In this document: piece by piece, positions 10,216 through 20,610 of the stretch
How the letters are laid out: each line of letters opens with the position of its first letter
How positions within the stretch are numbered: the first letter of the stretch is position 1
DNA from: Clostridiales bacterium
GTDB lineage: Bacteria; Bacillota; Clostridia; Christensenellales; UBA1242
Assembly (NCBI GenBank): GCA_015055605.1
Contig: SVHV01000001.1
Location: 577,999 to 641,998, forward strand
Direction of reading: 5' to 3'
Length of the DNA stretch: 64,000 nt
Program-made: the position numbers and the translations under genes
The notes under the pieces: model-generated
Told to the model about the DNA's origin: nothing
The model's database searches: none
What the model saw: only the letters and a program-made list of their open reading frames with translations

Positions 10216-10878
10216 TTACTGAATAGTCTTCAGGTACTCACCAGCAGCAATCTCTTCTGCTGATTGTATACTCGTTGACAAGCCTTTTGATACAGACACT
10301 CCACTAATAAATAACTCGACCTCAAACTTTTTCTCGTGATCCATACCTGTCGAACTAATTAGTTTATATTCAAAGTTTCTACCCAGCGACTGCATAAGTT
10401 CTTGCAACATAGTCTTTGCATCTACACAATTATTAAGATGTGTTTCTAGGTTGGTAGTGTCAATAATAACCAATCTCTCAATCAATTCTCTAGCATGAGA
10501 AAAACCACCATCCAGATAGACTGCACCTACAACACTTTCAAACAAATCAGCAGTAGTTTTTTTACTAATTGACGGTAAAGATTTTGATTTTTTTATACTA
10601 GCATTCAAACCTAAATTTTGGGCTATATTGCATAGATTATTTGTAGAAACAAGACTAGCCCTTAATTTAGACATCTTTCCTGCATCAATATTAAAGGTTT
10701 TATAGATAACATCTGACACAACTAGTTCAAGAACAGCATCTCCTAAAAACTCTAGTCTCTCATAACTTACCTCCCCACACTCTTTAGCGTAACTAATATG
10801 AGTGAGGGCTGTTTCTAAGAGGTTTTGGTTTGAAAAAGTATATCCGAGCTTTTCTTGTATCACCTGTATATTACTCAT
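10216..10878 (-). CDS. rnc: ribonuclease III
   Basis: ERLEFLGDAVLELVVSD signature and dsRBD. Confidence 0.95.
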   Translation of the reverse strand: MSNIQVIQEKLGYTFSNQNLLETALTHISYAKECGEVSYERLEFLGDAVLELVVSDVIYKTFNIDAGKMSKLRASLVSTNNLCNIAQNLGLNASIKKSKSLPSISKKTTADLFESVVGAVYLDGGFSHARELIERLVIIDTTNLETHLNNCVDAKTMLQELMQSLGRNFEYKLISSTGMDHEKKFEVELFISGVSVSKGLSTSIQSAEEIAAGEYLKTIQ

Positions 10879-11893
10879 TATCATCTAATCCTAATGTTTC
10901 TAATTCTTTAGCAATATTCTCTACTAAGTTACCCTTGCTCATTTTGTATACTTGATTTATACAAGCATAAATACTAGTATCTTTACTGCTACCATGACCT
11001 TTAACAAGCAATTTTTTACAACCTAGCAATACTGCTCCACCATGTCTATTGTAATCCATTTTTGACTTAATATTACCAAATGCTTTTTTCATAAATAAAG
11101 CACCGATTTTAGACCAAAAACTAGCTTTAATTTCTGTTTTTAGGATACTAAGAAGGTTTTTGATAGCACCCTCAGTACTCTTTAGAAGAACATTACCAGC
11201 AAATCCATCTGTAACTATTAAATCATAGTCACCAGACAATAAGTCTCTAGCCTCCATATTGCCTACAAAATTAATCTTATCGCCTAAATTTTTGATAAGC
11301 TCAAAAGACTCTTTAGTTCTTGTGTCTCCTTTATGGTCCTCAGTTCCAACATTTAGTAGTCCTACTCTAGGATTTTCCACACCTATAGTCTTTAAATATG
11401 CAGAGCCCATTAGAGCAAATTGCTCTAAATACTCTGGTTTACAGTCCATATTAGCACCACTATCACAAAGACCCACTACTCCACCTGTTTTTGTAGGTAA
11501 AATAGGACAAAGAGCTGGTCTATGGATACCTTTTAGTCTACCAAATTTCATAAAAGCACCAGTAAGAACAGCGCCAGTAGATCCCGCACTAACAAGTCCA
11601 ACACAATCATCATTTGCCTTAGCATAATCAAAAGCAACCACCAAAGAACTATCTTTCTTAGTTCTAATAGCAGTAGTAGGAACATCATCATTAGTAATAA
11701 CACTTTCTGCATGTAATACTGTAACTTGTTCTTTATTGTATGTATATTTTGCAAGCTCATCATTTAGAGCGTCTTCTTTACCAGTTATAACAATGTGCAA
11801 ATCTGAATTTTCGTTTATAGCAGAAACAACACCCTTTACAACTTCTACAGGAGCATTATCTCCACCAAAACCATCAACAACTACTTTTATCAT
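10871..11893 (-). CDS. plsX: phosphate acyltransferase PlsX
   Basis: MIKVVVDGFGGDNAPVEVVKG; start moved from 12001. Confidence 0.95.
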   Translation of the reverse strand: MIKVVVDGFGGDNAPVEVVKGVVSAINENSDLHIVITGKEDALNDELAKYTYNKEQVTVLHAESVITNDDVPTTAIRTKKDSSLVVAFDYAKANDDCVGLVSAGSTGAVLTGAFMKFGRLKGIHRPALCPILPTKTGGVVGLCDSGANMDCKPEYLEQFALMGSAYLKTIGVENPRVGLLNVGTEDHKGDTRTKESFELIKNLGDKINFVGNMEARDLLSGDYDLIVTDGFAGNVLLKSTEGAIKNLLSILKTEIKASFWSKIGALFMKKAFGNIKSKMDYNRHGGAVLLGCKKLLVKGHGSSKDTSIYACINQVYKMSKGNLVENIAKELETLGLDDNE

Positions 11894-11939
11894 TGTTTTC
11901 TCCTCAAAACACTTACTATATGTAATATAATTAACTAAA

Positions 11940-11968
11940 AGTATACAATAAAAAAGCAGTTTTATCAA
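11940..11968 (-). promoter_or_regulatory. Promoter upstream of plsX
   Basis: TTGATA-N17-TATACT on the minus strand. Confidence 0.55.
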
Positions 11969-11987
11969 GAAAATAGGATGTAAACAC

Positions 11988-12022
11988 AAAAAAAATACCA
12001 TAAAACTAAGTTTATGGTACCA
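11988..12022 (-). terminator. Terminator after ORF 12045-12464
   Basis: ACCATAAA/TTTATGGT stem with A-run on the left (U-run in minus RNA). Confidence 0.6.
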
Positions 12023-12044
12023 ACGATATTTAATATTAAACTAA

Positions 12045-12464
12045 TTATCTATGCATCTCTCTAGTCATCTCAAAATCATCTTTAGAGTCAAGATACTCTT
12101 GATATTCTTGAGCTAGTGCATTTCTTTCTTTTGCGTACTTTTTGGAAATTAGATAATTTCTAATAGCTTTATATCCAACAGTAGTAATAGCTGTAGCTGC
12201 TGCAACACCTAATACACTTAATGCACCATCTGCATTACCAGTAAGCATTGCACCACCTGCTAACACTCCAGCACCAATAGCCTCGGCTAATAGAGTGGAT
12301 CTCATAGCATAATCTAAACCTGTCTTCTCTTTTCTTTCTAATATATCCATGGTTTCAACACCATCTATAAACCTTGATTCTTGCTCAGCAATCAAACCTT
12401 GTTCTGATTGTGCTGATTGTACGCCCATTGCATGTTGTAATAAATCATTATAACTTTTACTCAT
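12045..12464 (-). CDS. hypothetical protein with hydrophobic glycine/alanine-rich central segment
   Basis: ORF with its own promoter and terminator; membrane-spanning segments predicted by eye. Confidence 0.7.
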   Translation of the reverse strand: MSKSYNDLLQHAMGVQSAQSEQGLIAEQESRFIDGVETMDILERKEKTGLDYAMRSTLLAEAIGAGVLAGGAMLTGNADGALSVLGVAAATAITTVGYKAIRNYLISKKYAKERNALAQEYQEYLDSKDDFEMTREMHR

Positions 12465-12496
12465 ATACCTCTCCTTATTTGTTTTGGTATGTTAAT

Positions 12497-12525
12497 ATTA
12501 TACCATATTTAAAGACAAATTTCAA
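12497..12525 (-). promoter_or_regulatory. Promoter of ORF 12045-12464
   Basis: TTGAAA-N17-TATAAT with upstream TG. Confidence 0.65.
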
Positions 12526-12599
12526 TACCCACTAGAAAAATAATTTATAACAAAAAAATCGAGCAATAAACCCGATTTTTGTTATTTTGCATAATACAC

Positions 12600-13151
12600 C
12601 TAAGCAATACGCTCATTATCCTTTGGAGAGACATCAGCCTCAGGATACACCTTAGCAGACTTAGTACCCTCTACATCTCTAAGCACCTGATTAGAGAACT
12701 TAGTTTTGATATGATTAGTAAGTTCTTTTTTTAGTTTGTGATTATAACAAGCTTGATGAAACTTGTATGCAAAATATCCTGTGCACGCAGAAGAAAGTAA
12801 ACCCAAACCAGCAATCTCCCCCACACTTTTTAGATACTCATACATTGTCTCCTTGCCACCTATTGCAGATATAATAGGAGAGATTGATGCTGCAAGCATT
12901 CCAAAGCCCATTGATAAAGAAGTATATACCACACTATTACAGATAACATGGTCTGCCACAAAACTATCATCTTTTAATATTTCATTAGTTGCCTTAACTA
13001 ATTTTTCATCATTTTCTAAATCTTCTATATGTTTCGGATAATTATTAGTCTTTACTTCTTCGATATAATCTAAGATATCTGCTCTATTAGACTTTTTGAT
13101 GTCCTTTAGAATAGACTCAAACTCCTCGTAAGTCATTTTCCCATTTTTCAT
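12600..13151 (-). CDS. hypothetical membrane protein
   Basis: 183-aa ORF with two hydrophobic stretches, own promoter and terminator. Confidence 0.7.
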   Translation of the reverse strand: MKNGKMTYEEFESILKDIKKSNRADILDYIEEVKTNNYPKHIEDLENDEKLVKATNEILKDDSFVADHVICNSVVYTSLSMGFGMLAASISPIISAIGGKETMYEYLKSVGEIAGLGLLSSACTGYFAYKFHQACYNHKLKKELTNHIKTKFSNQVLRDVEGTKSAKVYPEADVSPKDNERIA

Positions 13152-13179
13152 AGTATTATTCCCCTAAATATATTATGCG

Positions 13180-13208
13180 ATTATAACATAGAGCAAATAA
13201 AAATTCAA
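13180..13208 (-). promoter_or_regulatory. Promoter of ORF 12600-13151
   Basis: TTGAAT-N17-TATAAT. Confidence 0.6.
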
Positions 13209-13219
13209 TACCGAAAACA

Positions 13220-13252
13220 AAAAAAATACAGGAGTAATCCTGTATTTATAAA
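13220..13252 (-). terminator. Terminator after rpmF
   Basis: ATACAGGA-GTAA-TCCTGTAT stem flanked by A-run. Confidence 0.7.
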
Positions 13253-13266
13253 TCAAAAAACTATAA

Positions 13267-13467
13267 TTATTTAGTTTCTTTCTTTTCTTTCTCAACAACT
13301 ACTTTTTGTTCACCGTCGTAGTAACCACATTTCTTACATACTCTGTGGTTCTCTTTCATTTCGTGACAATGTGGACATTCAACAATAGAAGGTGTTGAAA
13401 TTTTCCAATTTGCTTTTCTGGAATTACGCCTTGCTTTTGAAACTTTACCCTTTGGTACGATAGCCAT
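13267..13467 (-). CDS. rpmF: 50S ribosomal protein L32
   Basis: MAIVPKGKVSKARRNSRKANWK and CPHCHEMK/CKKCGYY zinc motif. Confidence 0.95.
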   Translation of the reverse strand: MAIVPKGKVSKARRNSRKANWKISTPSIVECPHCHEMKENHRVCKKCGYYDGEQKVVVEKEKKETK

Positions 13468-13498
13468 ACTGCACCTCCTAACTTCATTTTGCTATGCT

Positions 13499-13527
13499 AT
13501 TATATTCTAAAATACATCATTTGTCAA
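13499..13527 (-). promoter_or_regulatory. Consensus promoter of rpmF
   Basis: TTGACA-N17-TATAAT on the minus strand. Confidence 0.8.
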
Positions 13528-13541
13528 TTAGTATTTTCAAA

Positions 13542-14744
13542 TTATTTCAAATTATTGATTGTTTTTAGAGTCTCTTCTGCAATAACCATTTCTTCATCTG
13601 TAGGAATAACAAATACCTTAACTTTAGAATTGTCTGTACTAATCTCTACTTCTGCCCCTCTAGGTGCATTGTAGTTTCTGTCTTTATCCACTGCAATACC
13701 CATAAATCCTAGATTTTCTGTTACAGCCTCTCTAAGTTCTGGTGTATGCTCTCCACAGCCAGCAGTAAATACTATTGCATCTACTCCACCTAATACACCT
13801 ATATAGCCACAGATGTATTTTTTGATTCTATGACAGTACATATCAAATGCCATTTTTACATTAGGATCGCTAAGATTAGCAGTGATATCTCTCATATCTG
13901 CCATACCTGTTCCAATTGCTCCCAACAATCCACTCTCTTTATTGAACATCTTTATTACTTCTGATGCTGTCTTGCCCTCTTTATTACAGATATACTCAAC
14001 AACTGCTGGGTCAATATCTCCACATCTAGTATTCATAATAATACCCTCAAGAGGAGTAAATCCCATAGAAGTATCAAAACTCTTACCATTCTTAACAGCA
14101 GTAATACTAGCACCACTACCAATATGACAAGTAACAATATTGATATCCTCAGGTTTCTTGCCTAACATCTCTGCACATTTCTGAGTTACATAATAGTGAC
14201 TAGTTCCATGCGCACCATATCTTCTGATTTTGTAATCATCATAGTATCTCTTAGGAATAGCATATCTATATACATACTCTGGAATTGACTTGTGGAAACC
14301 GATATCAAAAACGGCTACATTTGGCTTGTTTGGACAAGTAGACATAGCACCCTCAATACCAGCGATAGCACCAGGAACATGTAGAGGAGAAAAGTCTACT
14401 TTTAGACGGAAATCTTCCAAAACTTCTGGAGTAACTAGTGTACTATCAAAATACTCTTCACCAACATTAACTACTCTGTGACCGAATGCCCCTATCTCGT
14501 CTAGGCTACTAACCACACCAACATTCTCATCAAGTAGTTTCTCAATTACTAATTCTAGTGCTTGTGCATGATTTTTGATGTCTTTATCATACTTAGTCTC
14601 TTGACCTTTTGCTTTATATTTTAGGAATGATGCTCCCTCATTAATTCTTTCAACATTACCTTTTGCAATAACTGACTTATTTTCCATATCTATTAATTGA
14701 AACTTAAGTGAGCTACTTCCTGCATTAATTACTAATACTTTCAT
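13542..14744 (-). CDS. ackA: acetate kinase
   Basis: MKVLVINAGSSSLKFQLIDM. Confidence 0.97.
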   Translation of the reverse strand: MKVLVINAGSSSLKFQLIDMENKSVIAKGNVERINEGASFLKYKAKGQETKYDKDIKNHAQALELVIEKLLDENVGVVSSLDEIGAFGHRVVNVGEEYFDSTLVTPEVLEDFRLKVDFSPLHVPGAIAGIEGAMSTCPNKPNVAVFDIGFHKSIPEYVYRYAIPKRYYDDYKIRRYGAHGTSHYYVTQKCAEMLGKKPEDINIVTCHIGSGASITAVKNGKSFDTSMGFTPLEGIIMNTRCGDIDPAVVEYICNKEGKTASEVIKMFNKESGLLGAIGTGMADMRDITANLSDPNVKMAFDMYCHRIKKYICGYIGVLGGVDAIVFTAGCGEHTPELREAVTENLGFMGIAVDKDRNYNAPRGAEVEISTDNSKVKVFVIPTDEEMVIAEETLKTINNLK

Positions 14745-14762
14745 ATTTATCTCCTATATTTT

Positions 14763-15758
14763 TTAGTCTTGCAATACTGTAATTGCAATTGCTTGAACAA
14801 TATCATTCACTGTTGCACCACGGCTAACATCATTGATAGGCTTTCTCATACCTTGAGCGATAGGACCATAGGCCTTGAAACCACCAAATCTTTGCATTAA
14901 TTTGTATCCAATATTACCAGCTGATAGGTTTGGGAATACAAATACATTAGCATCACCCTTAATAGGACTATTAGGAGCCTTTAATGCAGCAACAGAAGGA
15001 ACTACTGCACAGTCTAACTGCATCTCTCCATCATATACAAAATCTACATCCATAGTATCTAAAATAGCTTTTGCACTTCTCATCTTCTCTGCATCTTCGC
15101 CATCTGCACTACCCTTAGTAGAATAAGCAAGTAATGCAACCTTAGGGTCTGCAATAAATCCAATATTTCTAGCAGATTCAGCAGTAAACTTAGCAATCTC
15201 CACTACCTCATCTACTGTTGGGTCAATATTTACACCACAGTCTGATAGTAGATATACTTGTTCCTCACCCTCATATTCTCTAACCATTACAAAGAAACTA
15301 GAAATTTTAGTATCTTTTGTCTTGCCTTTAATAATTTGGAATGCAGGTTTAAATGTCTCAGCAGTAGCAATCTCAGCTCCAGCAACCAAACCATCAGCAA
15401 GAGATAGGTCAACCATCATTGTTCCAAAATATACAGGGTTGTCTATAAGTTTATTAGCACCCTCCATATCTAAACCTTTTGCTTTTCTCTTCTCATAAAG
15501 AGCAGAAACCAACATTTCTCTACACTCGTGAGTCCTTACATTGATAATTTGAAGATAGTCATTCTCAACTACCCCATATTTATCTAATTCTTTGTCATCA
15601 CTAACCAAAAGAATTATTTTTGCTATTTTTTGTTCAGCAGCAGAAATACCAGCTTTTGTAACCCTCTCACTAAAACCAGCCTCTGGAAGAACTATAGTTT
15701 TATTAAGAAGCCTAGCTGATTCTAGCCATCTTTCTTCTATATTGCTTGTCTTTCCCAT
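14763..15758 (-). CDS. pta: phosphate acetyltransferase
   Basis: PTA family sequence (KTDAEK-like region, LSAGNIGYKLMQRFGG); adjacent to ackA. Confidence 0.93.
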   Translation of the reverse strand: MGKTSNIEERWLESARLLNKTIVLPEAGFSERVTKAGISAAEQKIAKIILLVSDDKELDKYGVVENDYLQIINVRTHECREMLVSALYEKRKAKGLDMEGANKLIDNPVYFGTMMVDLSLADGLVAGAEIATAETFKPAFQIIKGKTKDTKISSFFVMVREYEGEEQVYLLSDCGVNIDPTVDEVVEIAKFTAESARNIGFIADPKVALLAYSTKGSADGEDAEKMRSAKAILDTMDVDFVYDGEMQLDCAVVPSVAALKAPNSPIKGDANVFVFPNLSAGNIGYKLMQRFGGFKAYGPIAQGMRKPINDVSRGATVNDIVQAIAITVLQD

Positions 15759-15914
15759 AAAATTTCCTTTTATTTAATTGTGTTAAAGTTAATTATGTAG
15801 TATAATAATTTCACTCATAGAGTGATTTTTTGTTATTATTACACCAACATATTCTTGACTCTAGGCTAGTTTACTAGAAATTGAGAAAAATGTAAAGAAT
15901 TTAATGGAGTTACT

Positions 15915-17177
15915 ATGAAAATCTGTGCAATAATTTGTGAATATAACCCACTTCACTATGGCCACCTATATCATATCCAAAAGGCCAAAGAACTAAGTGG
16001 TTGTGATACTGTAATGTGTATACAAGCAGGTAATTTTACACAAAGAGGTGAACCTGCCATAACTAATAAATATGTTAGAGCGAGAATGGCTCTTGAAGCT
16101 AATGCTGATATTGTGGTCCAAATACCTACTGCGTACTGTTGTAGTTCAGCAGAAGTATTTGCTATGGCTGGAGTGAAGATTGCTAATTCATTCCCTGATG
16201 TTACACATATCGCTTTTGGCTGTGAGACCGAAAACTTTGAGTTATTAAAAGAAATAGCCAAATTCTTCTCCAACGAAACCAAAGACTACAAAGACAAACT
16301 CAAAAAATTCCTAAACGAGGGAAACTCCCTCCCTATCAGCAGACAAAAAGCAGTTGAAGAATTAATCAAAGAGGATAAGGTAGAATTCAGTGAAATCACA
16401 GAAACTATCAATATCCTATCTAAGCCTAACAATATTCTAGCCATTGAGTATCTAAAGGCACTATATAAAACAAAGAGTAAAATCGAACCTGTATTTACAA
16501 CTAGAAGCAATAGTGACTACAACTCTGTTGACCTAAACGGTAAAGATAGTAGCGCTACAGCTATTAGAACTAGACTACTCCAAAAGGGTAAAGTTAAGTC
16601 TATCAAAAAGCTAGTTCCATCATTTACTTATGACTTACTCAAACAAGACATTAAACAATATGGCCTAGCAGATATGTCATTATATAACGATTTGTGTTCT
16701 TTTGTTCTAAAAACAAGCACACCAGACGAAATTAAAAATATATATGATGTGAGCGAAGGAATAGAGAATAGATTTATCGAGCAGTCTCAGAAATTCAAAG
16801 ATTTTAACGATATTTTACTTGCTGTTAAGACTAAGAGATACACATTCACAAGACTAAAAAGGATTGTTCTTCGACTTCTTCTCAAGATAGATAAAGATAT
16901 AATCGCTCAAATATATAAGATGGACAAACTACCATTTATCAAAGTTCTTGCTTTCAATGCAGGCAAGCAAGACCTACTATCATCTGTTAGTGCAAATACA
17001 AATATCATTATCAGAAATAGTAATGTAGTAAAAGACCCATCAGATACTTATAAAAAACTTGCTAGTATAGAAGATAGAGCAAATGCCGTATACAACATGT
17101 TACTTAGAAAAGACAAGCAAATCCCAAAGTTTGCCCCTGACCTATACACTCAAACAATTAAGTACGACAAAAAATAA
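15915..17177 (+). CDS. tmcAL: tRNA(Met) cytidine acetate ligase TmcAL/YlbM-like nucleotidyltransferase
   Basis: ICEYNPLHYGHLYHIQKAK and MCIQAGNFTQRGEPAI. Confidence 0.92.
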   Translation: MKICAIICEYNPLHYGHLYHIQKAKELSGCDTVMCIQAGNFTQRGEPAITNKYVRARMALEANADIVVQIPTAYCCSSAEVFAMAGVKIANSFPDVTHIAFGCETENFELLKEIAKFFSNETKDYKDKLKKFLNEGNSLPISRQKAVEELIKEDKVEFSEITETINILSKPNNILAIEYLKALYKTKSKIEPVFTTRSNSDYNSVDLNGKDSSATAIRTRLLQKGKVKSIKKLVPSFTYDLLKQDIKQYGLADMSLYNDLCSFVLKTSTPDEIKNIYDVSEGIENRFIEQSQKFKDFNDILLAVKTKRYTFTRLKRIVLRLLLKIDKDIIAQIYKMDKLPFIKVLAFNAGKQDLLSSVSANTNIIIRNSNVVKDPSDTYKKLASIEDRANAVYNMLLRKDKQIPKFAPDLYTQTIKYDKK

Positions 17178-17203
17178 AGCCTAAATATAGGCTTTATTTT
17201 TTA
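17169..17203. terminator. Bidirectional terminator between convergent genes
   Basis: AAAATAAAGCCT-loop-AGGCTTTATTTT. Confidence 0.75.
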
Positions 17204-17983
17204 TTTCTCTTCAAGCAAAGACAGTATCTTTTTAATATTTTTCTTAGTAACCCTCTCCCCAGCCTCGATAGCTTTGAGTGCAGTTTTCTTACCAAAACTC
17301 ATCTGACCCAATTCACTAATATTCGGGGTCAGGGTTATATCGCCAAGCTTAGGCTTACTATTTTGAGCAATCTTAGTCATTACATTGATCGCAGACATAA
17401 GTGATGCAATCAAACTCTCTGGTGCACTCTTTAGTTTACAATGATAGAGCACATCACTAGAAATAATAATATCTGCCCCCATACTCTTAGCCACAGTTTC
17501 GGGTAAATTGTTGACCACACCTCCATCAATAAGTAAAAGATCTCCAACTTTGTTAGGAGTAAACAAACCCGGAATAGATATGGTTGACCTTACTGCATCT
17601 CTAAGACTACCATTTTTAAACACATACTCTTTTTCTCCAATCAAATCACAAGCCACACAAGCAAATCTAGTATCCAAATCTTCAATCTTTACATCTGGAA
17701 TAAATTTTGTAATACTCTTCATCATTCCTTTACCAGAGAAAATACCACTAGAATCAAAGTTTAAATCAAAGAAATTAATATTTTTAAATTTACAAGCAAA
17801 ATCTGTCATTTCTTCACAAGAAAGACCTACTGCATAAGCAGCAGCGACCAAACCACCCATACTCGTTCCTACAACAATATCAATAGGAATATTATGCTCT
17901 TTTAAGACCTTGATTACTCCTATGTGAGCAAAACCTAGAGCTGCTCCACCACTAAGAACTAATGCTACCTTTTTCTTTTCCAT
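17201..17983 (-). CDS. patatin-like phospholipase
   Basis: SGGAALGFAHIGVIKVL, GTSMGG lipase motif, DGGVVNNLP. Confidence 0.93.
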   Translation of the reverse strand: MEKKKVALVLSGGAALGFAHIGVIKVLKEHNIPIDIVVGTSMGGLVAAAYAVGLSCEEMTDFACKFKNINFFDLNFDSSGIFSGKGMMKSITKFIPDVKIEDLDTRFACVACDLIGEKEYVFKNGSLRDAVRSTISIPGLFTPNKVGDLLLIDGGVVNNLPETVAKSMGADIIISSDVLYHCKLKSAPESLIASLMSAINVMTKIAQNSKPKLGDITLTPNISELGQMSFGKKTALKAIEAGERVTKKNIKKILSLLEEK

Positions 17984-18044
17984 TGAACCACCCAATATCG
18001 TTCTGTGTTCTAAACAAAACTCATTTTTCATATTTTAATATATA

Positions 18045-19025
18045 ATGAATAAATTTAAAACCAAAAACGACAATTATATTGATTATATATATATTATATT
18101 ATTGCTTTTTATTATAATTCTATTAGTGGCACTACCCAAATATTCTATAAACAGTTTTTATGACGGTATAAAATTATGGGCAACCAGAGTCCTCCCATCT
18201 CTTCTCCCCTTCTTCATTCTTACCAACCTACTATCACAAACAAAACTGATTCCGTATTTAGAAAAAAGGATTTCACCTATCACCTCTAAACTATATGGTG
18301 TGGGAGGAATATCTGGTTACATCTATATAATGAGCATAATTTCAGGATACCCTGTAGGGGCGAAACTAACAAGCGACTTATACAGAGAAAAGAAACTTAC
18401 CAAAGGACAAGCCAAAAGTATAACTGCATTTACATCAACATCTGGACCTCTATTCATATTAGGAACATTATCAGTTGGACTATTTCAAAACATAAAATCT
18501 GGCGTCATTATCCTCATATCCCATTACATCAGTGCTATCCTAAACGGACTACTATATAAATGCAAAAACAAAGATGACTCAATAACTATACAAAACATAC
18601 CCGTAAACAAACAAAAGTCGTTTAGCGATTGTGTTGCCAATGGCATAACTGCTATCTTAAATATAGGTGGATTTATTGCACTATTTTATATGATCATTCA
18701 ACTATTACTAACCTTAGATATATTTTCTCCCCTTACACTAATACTCTCAAAAGTTGGCATCTCAAACAAAATATCAGAGTGTGTGTTCGCAGGCTTGATA
18801 GAGGTGACAACAGGAGAAATATTATTAAGTCAGCTCAATCTCTCAATGCCTAAATACACCATCATCTCAAGTTTCCTTATTTCATTTGGAGGGCTCAGTA
18901 TACATGCTCAAGCATATACTTATCTACAACAGTTTAACATGCCATATAAAGAATTTTTACTACAAAAATTAACACACGCAAGTCTATCTACACTAATATC
19001 CATTTTAATACTATGCATAGTATAA
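18045..19025 (+). CDS. ylbJ: YlbJ-like sporulation integral membrane protein
   Basis: VLPSLLPFFILTNLL and GYPVGAKL; multi-pass membrane protein. Confidence 0.8.
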   Translation: MNKFKTKNDNYIDYIYIILLLFIIILLVALPKYSINSFYDGIKLWATRVLPSLLPFFILTNLLSQTKLIPYLEKRISPITSKLYGVGGISGYIYIMSIISGYPVGAKLTSDLYREKKLTKGQAKSITAFTSTSGPLFILGTLSVGLFQNIKSGVIILISHYISAILNGLLYKCKNKDDSITIQNIPVNKQKSFSDCVANGITAILNIGGFIALFYMIIQLLLTLDIFSPLTLILSKVGISNKISECVFAGLIEVTTGEILLSQLNLSMPKYTIISSFLISFGGLSIHAQAYTYLQQFNMPYKEFLLQKLTHASLSTLISILILCIV

Positions 19026-19054
19026 AAAAACCAGCATAAATGCTGGTTTTTTAA
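19023..19054. terminator. Bidirectional terminator
   Basis: AAAAAACCAGCATAAATGCTGGTTTTTT. Confidence 0.8.
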
Positions 19055-19827
19055 AAATATATGCTTGCAATCAAAATCTTGATTTGCTCATAGGTATTTT
19101 TGCATTTTTTGTTTTTAACTAGAGTATGTTCTAATGGAACGAGTAAAGCATTTATGATTAGCAACTCTTCCATCTGCACTGCTCTATGGAGAGCCTTAAG
19201 AACAATTAACAATTCTTCTTTCTCAGAGTATTTAATCTTATAGTCATCATTGATAATATTCTGAAGTTCGTTAATATTCATTAGAAGATTTGCAAAGGAA
19301 ATTTTTGTTTCTTCATCAGACTCTATTTTTTCCTCTTCTTCGCCTAGAGCCATCTCCTCTGCCTCTCCCTCATAGTCAACAGCATTGGCTTGCTCATCTA
19401 TTCCCAACAATCTCTTTACTGCATTTTTGTATGCAACAAGGACTGTTAGAGCAAAATTATTATAACTAATATTGTAACCATCAGTGTTGAAGAAATTTTC
19501 CTGAATAAATGCTTGCAGATTAATATTTTTCTTGTCTACCTCTAGAAGAAAACAAGTAACAAATGCAACAATATTTTTATCTCCATCTATCAATGTAAAG
19601 AATCCACCATTCTCTGGATTGTCTGCCCTTGATGCCTCTAATACATTTGAAAACTTGAAACCCTTTGTGCATTTAGCATATAAATCATATAGTATACTAC
19701 TATTTACAACACACTTAAGTATATTAGAAACCTTAGTATCAGACAAAAGGAATCTGCCCTCTATCATTTCGTTACAGGCAGAAAAAAAATCTAAGATATT
19801 TTGCTTTTCTTCTTTAGTAATTACCAT
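19051..19827 (-). CDS. hypothetical protein
   Basis: ORF; start moved to MVITKEE (19827). Confidence 0.65.
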   Translation of the reverse strand: MVITKEEKQNILDFFSACNEMIEGRFLLSDTKVSNILKCVVNSSILYDLYAKCTKGFKFSNVLEASRADNPENGGFFTLIDGDKNIVAFVTCFLLEVDKKNINLQAFIQENFFNTDGYNISYNNFALTVLVAYKNAVKRLLGIDEQANAVDYEGEAEEMALGEEEEKIESDEETKISFANLLMNINELQNIINDDYKIKYSEKEELLIVLKALHRAVQMEELLIINALLVPLEHTLVKNKKCKNTYEQIKILIASIYF

Positions 19828-20061
19828 ATAAGCACTCCTATATAAGTTTATTGTAGTATAATTTATTTTTTTTATCAAATAAAATTCAAACTATTTTATT
19901 TTTTTAAGTTATTCACATTAAATATTTAACAATTATATAGAAGTAGTTTATATTTAGTATTATATTAAAAATAATAAAAAAGCAAAAAATCGCTTAATAA
20001 AAAGTAGAAATTATGATAATATATCCTTAGATTATGTAAAAACACGAGGCAAAAGATTAAA

Positions 20062-20598
20062 ATGGAATTTCATCAAGATAATACCATACAAAAAATAAAA
20101 CTTTTATACCTGCTAGAGCAGATGGAAATACCACTAACAGAAAACAACTTAATAGATATATGTACTAGTAGCAATACATGGTTGACATATTTAGACCTAA
20201 AAGAGGCAATGATTGAACTTCTTCAAGTAGGATTTATAGTAGAAACACCTATTGAAAATGAAGAATCGAGATATAGTATCACTCTAGATGGTAGAAGTTG
20301 TTTGGGACATTTTTATTTTAGAATTCCAAAAGATATCAGAGACAAAATTATCGCTTATGCTCAAGAAAATAGAATGAATTATAAGAAAATACAAGAGTAT
20401 GTTTCTGATTATTATAAAAATAAAGATGGCACATACACTGTTACTTTCAAAATCAAAGAACCAATGCTCGCCAGTTCATTACTAGAAGTCAAACTCAAAA
20501 CCCCTACCCGTCAGTCAGCTGTAGAGGCTAGTAAAAAATGGGCAAACAAAGCACCAAAAGTTTATGAGTTTATCTATGATAATTTCTTAGATAGTTAA
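20062..20598 (+). CDS. DUF4364 family protein
   Basis: winged-helix-like N-terminus (IKLLYLLEQMEIPLTENNLIDICT). Confidence 0.8.
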   Translation: MEFHQDNTIQKIKLLYLLEQMEIPLTENNLIDICTSSNTWLTYLDLKEAMIELLQVGFIVETPIENEESRYSITLDGRSCLGHFYFRIPKDIRDKIIAYAQENRMNYKKIQEYVSDYYKNKDGTYTVTFKIKEPMLASSLLEVKLKTPTRQSAVEASKKWANKAPKVYEFIYDNFLDS

Positions 20599-20610
20599 AA
20601 GGAGAAGAGA

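Noticed and set aside
11548-11763. 71-aa minus-strand ORF inside plsX
   Set aside because: Alternate frame of plsX, almost only M/L/V residues.
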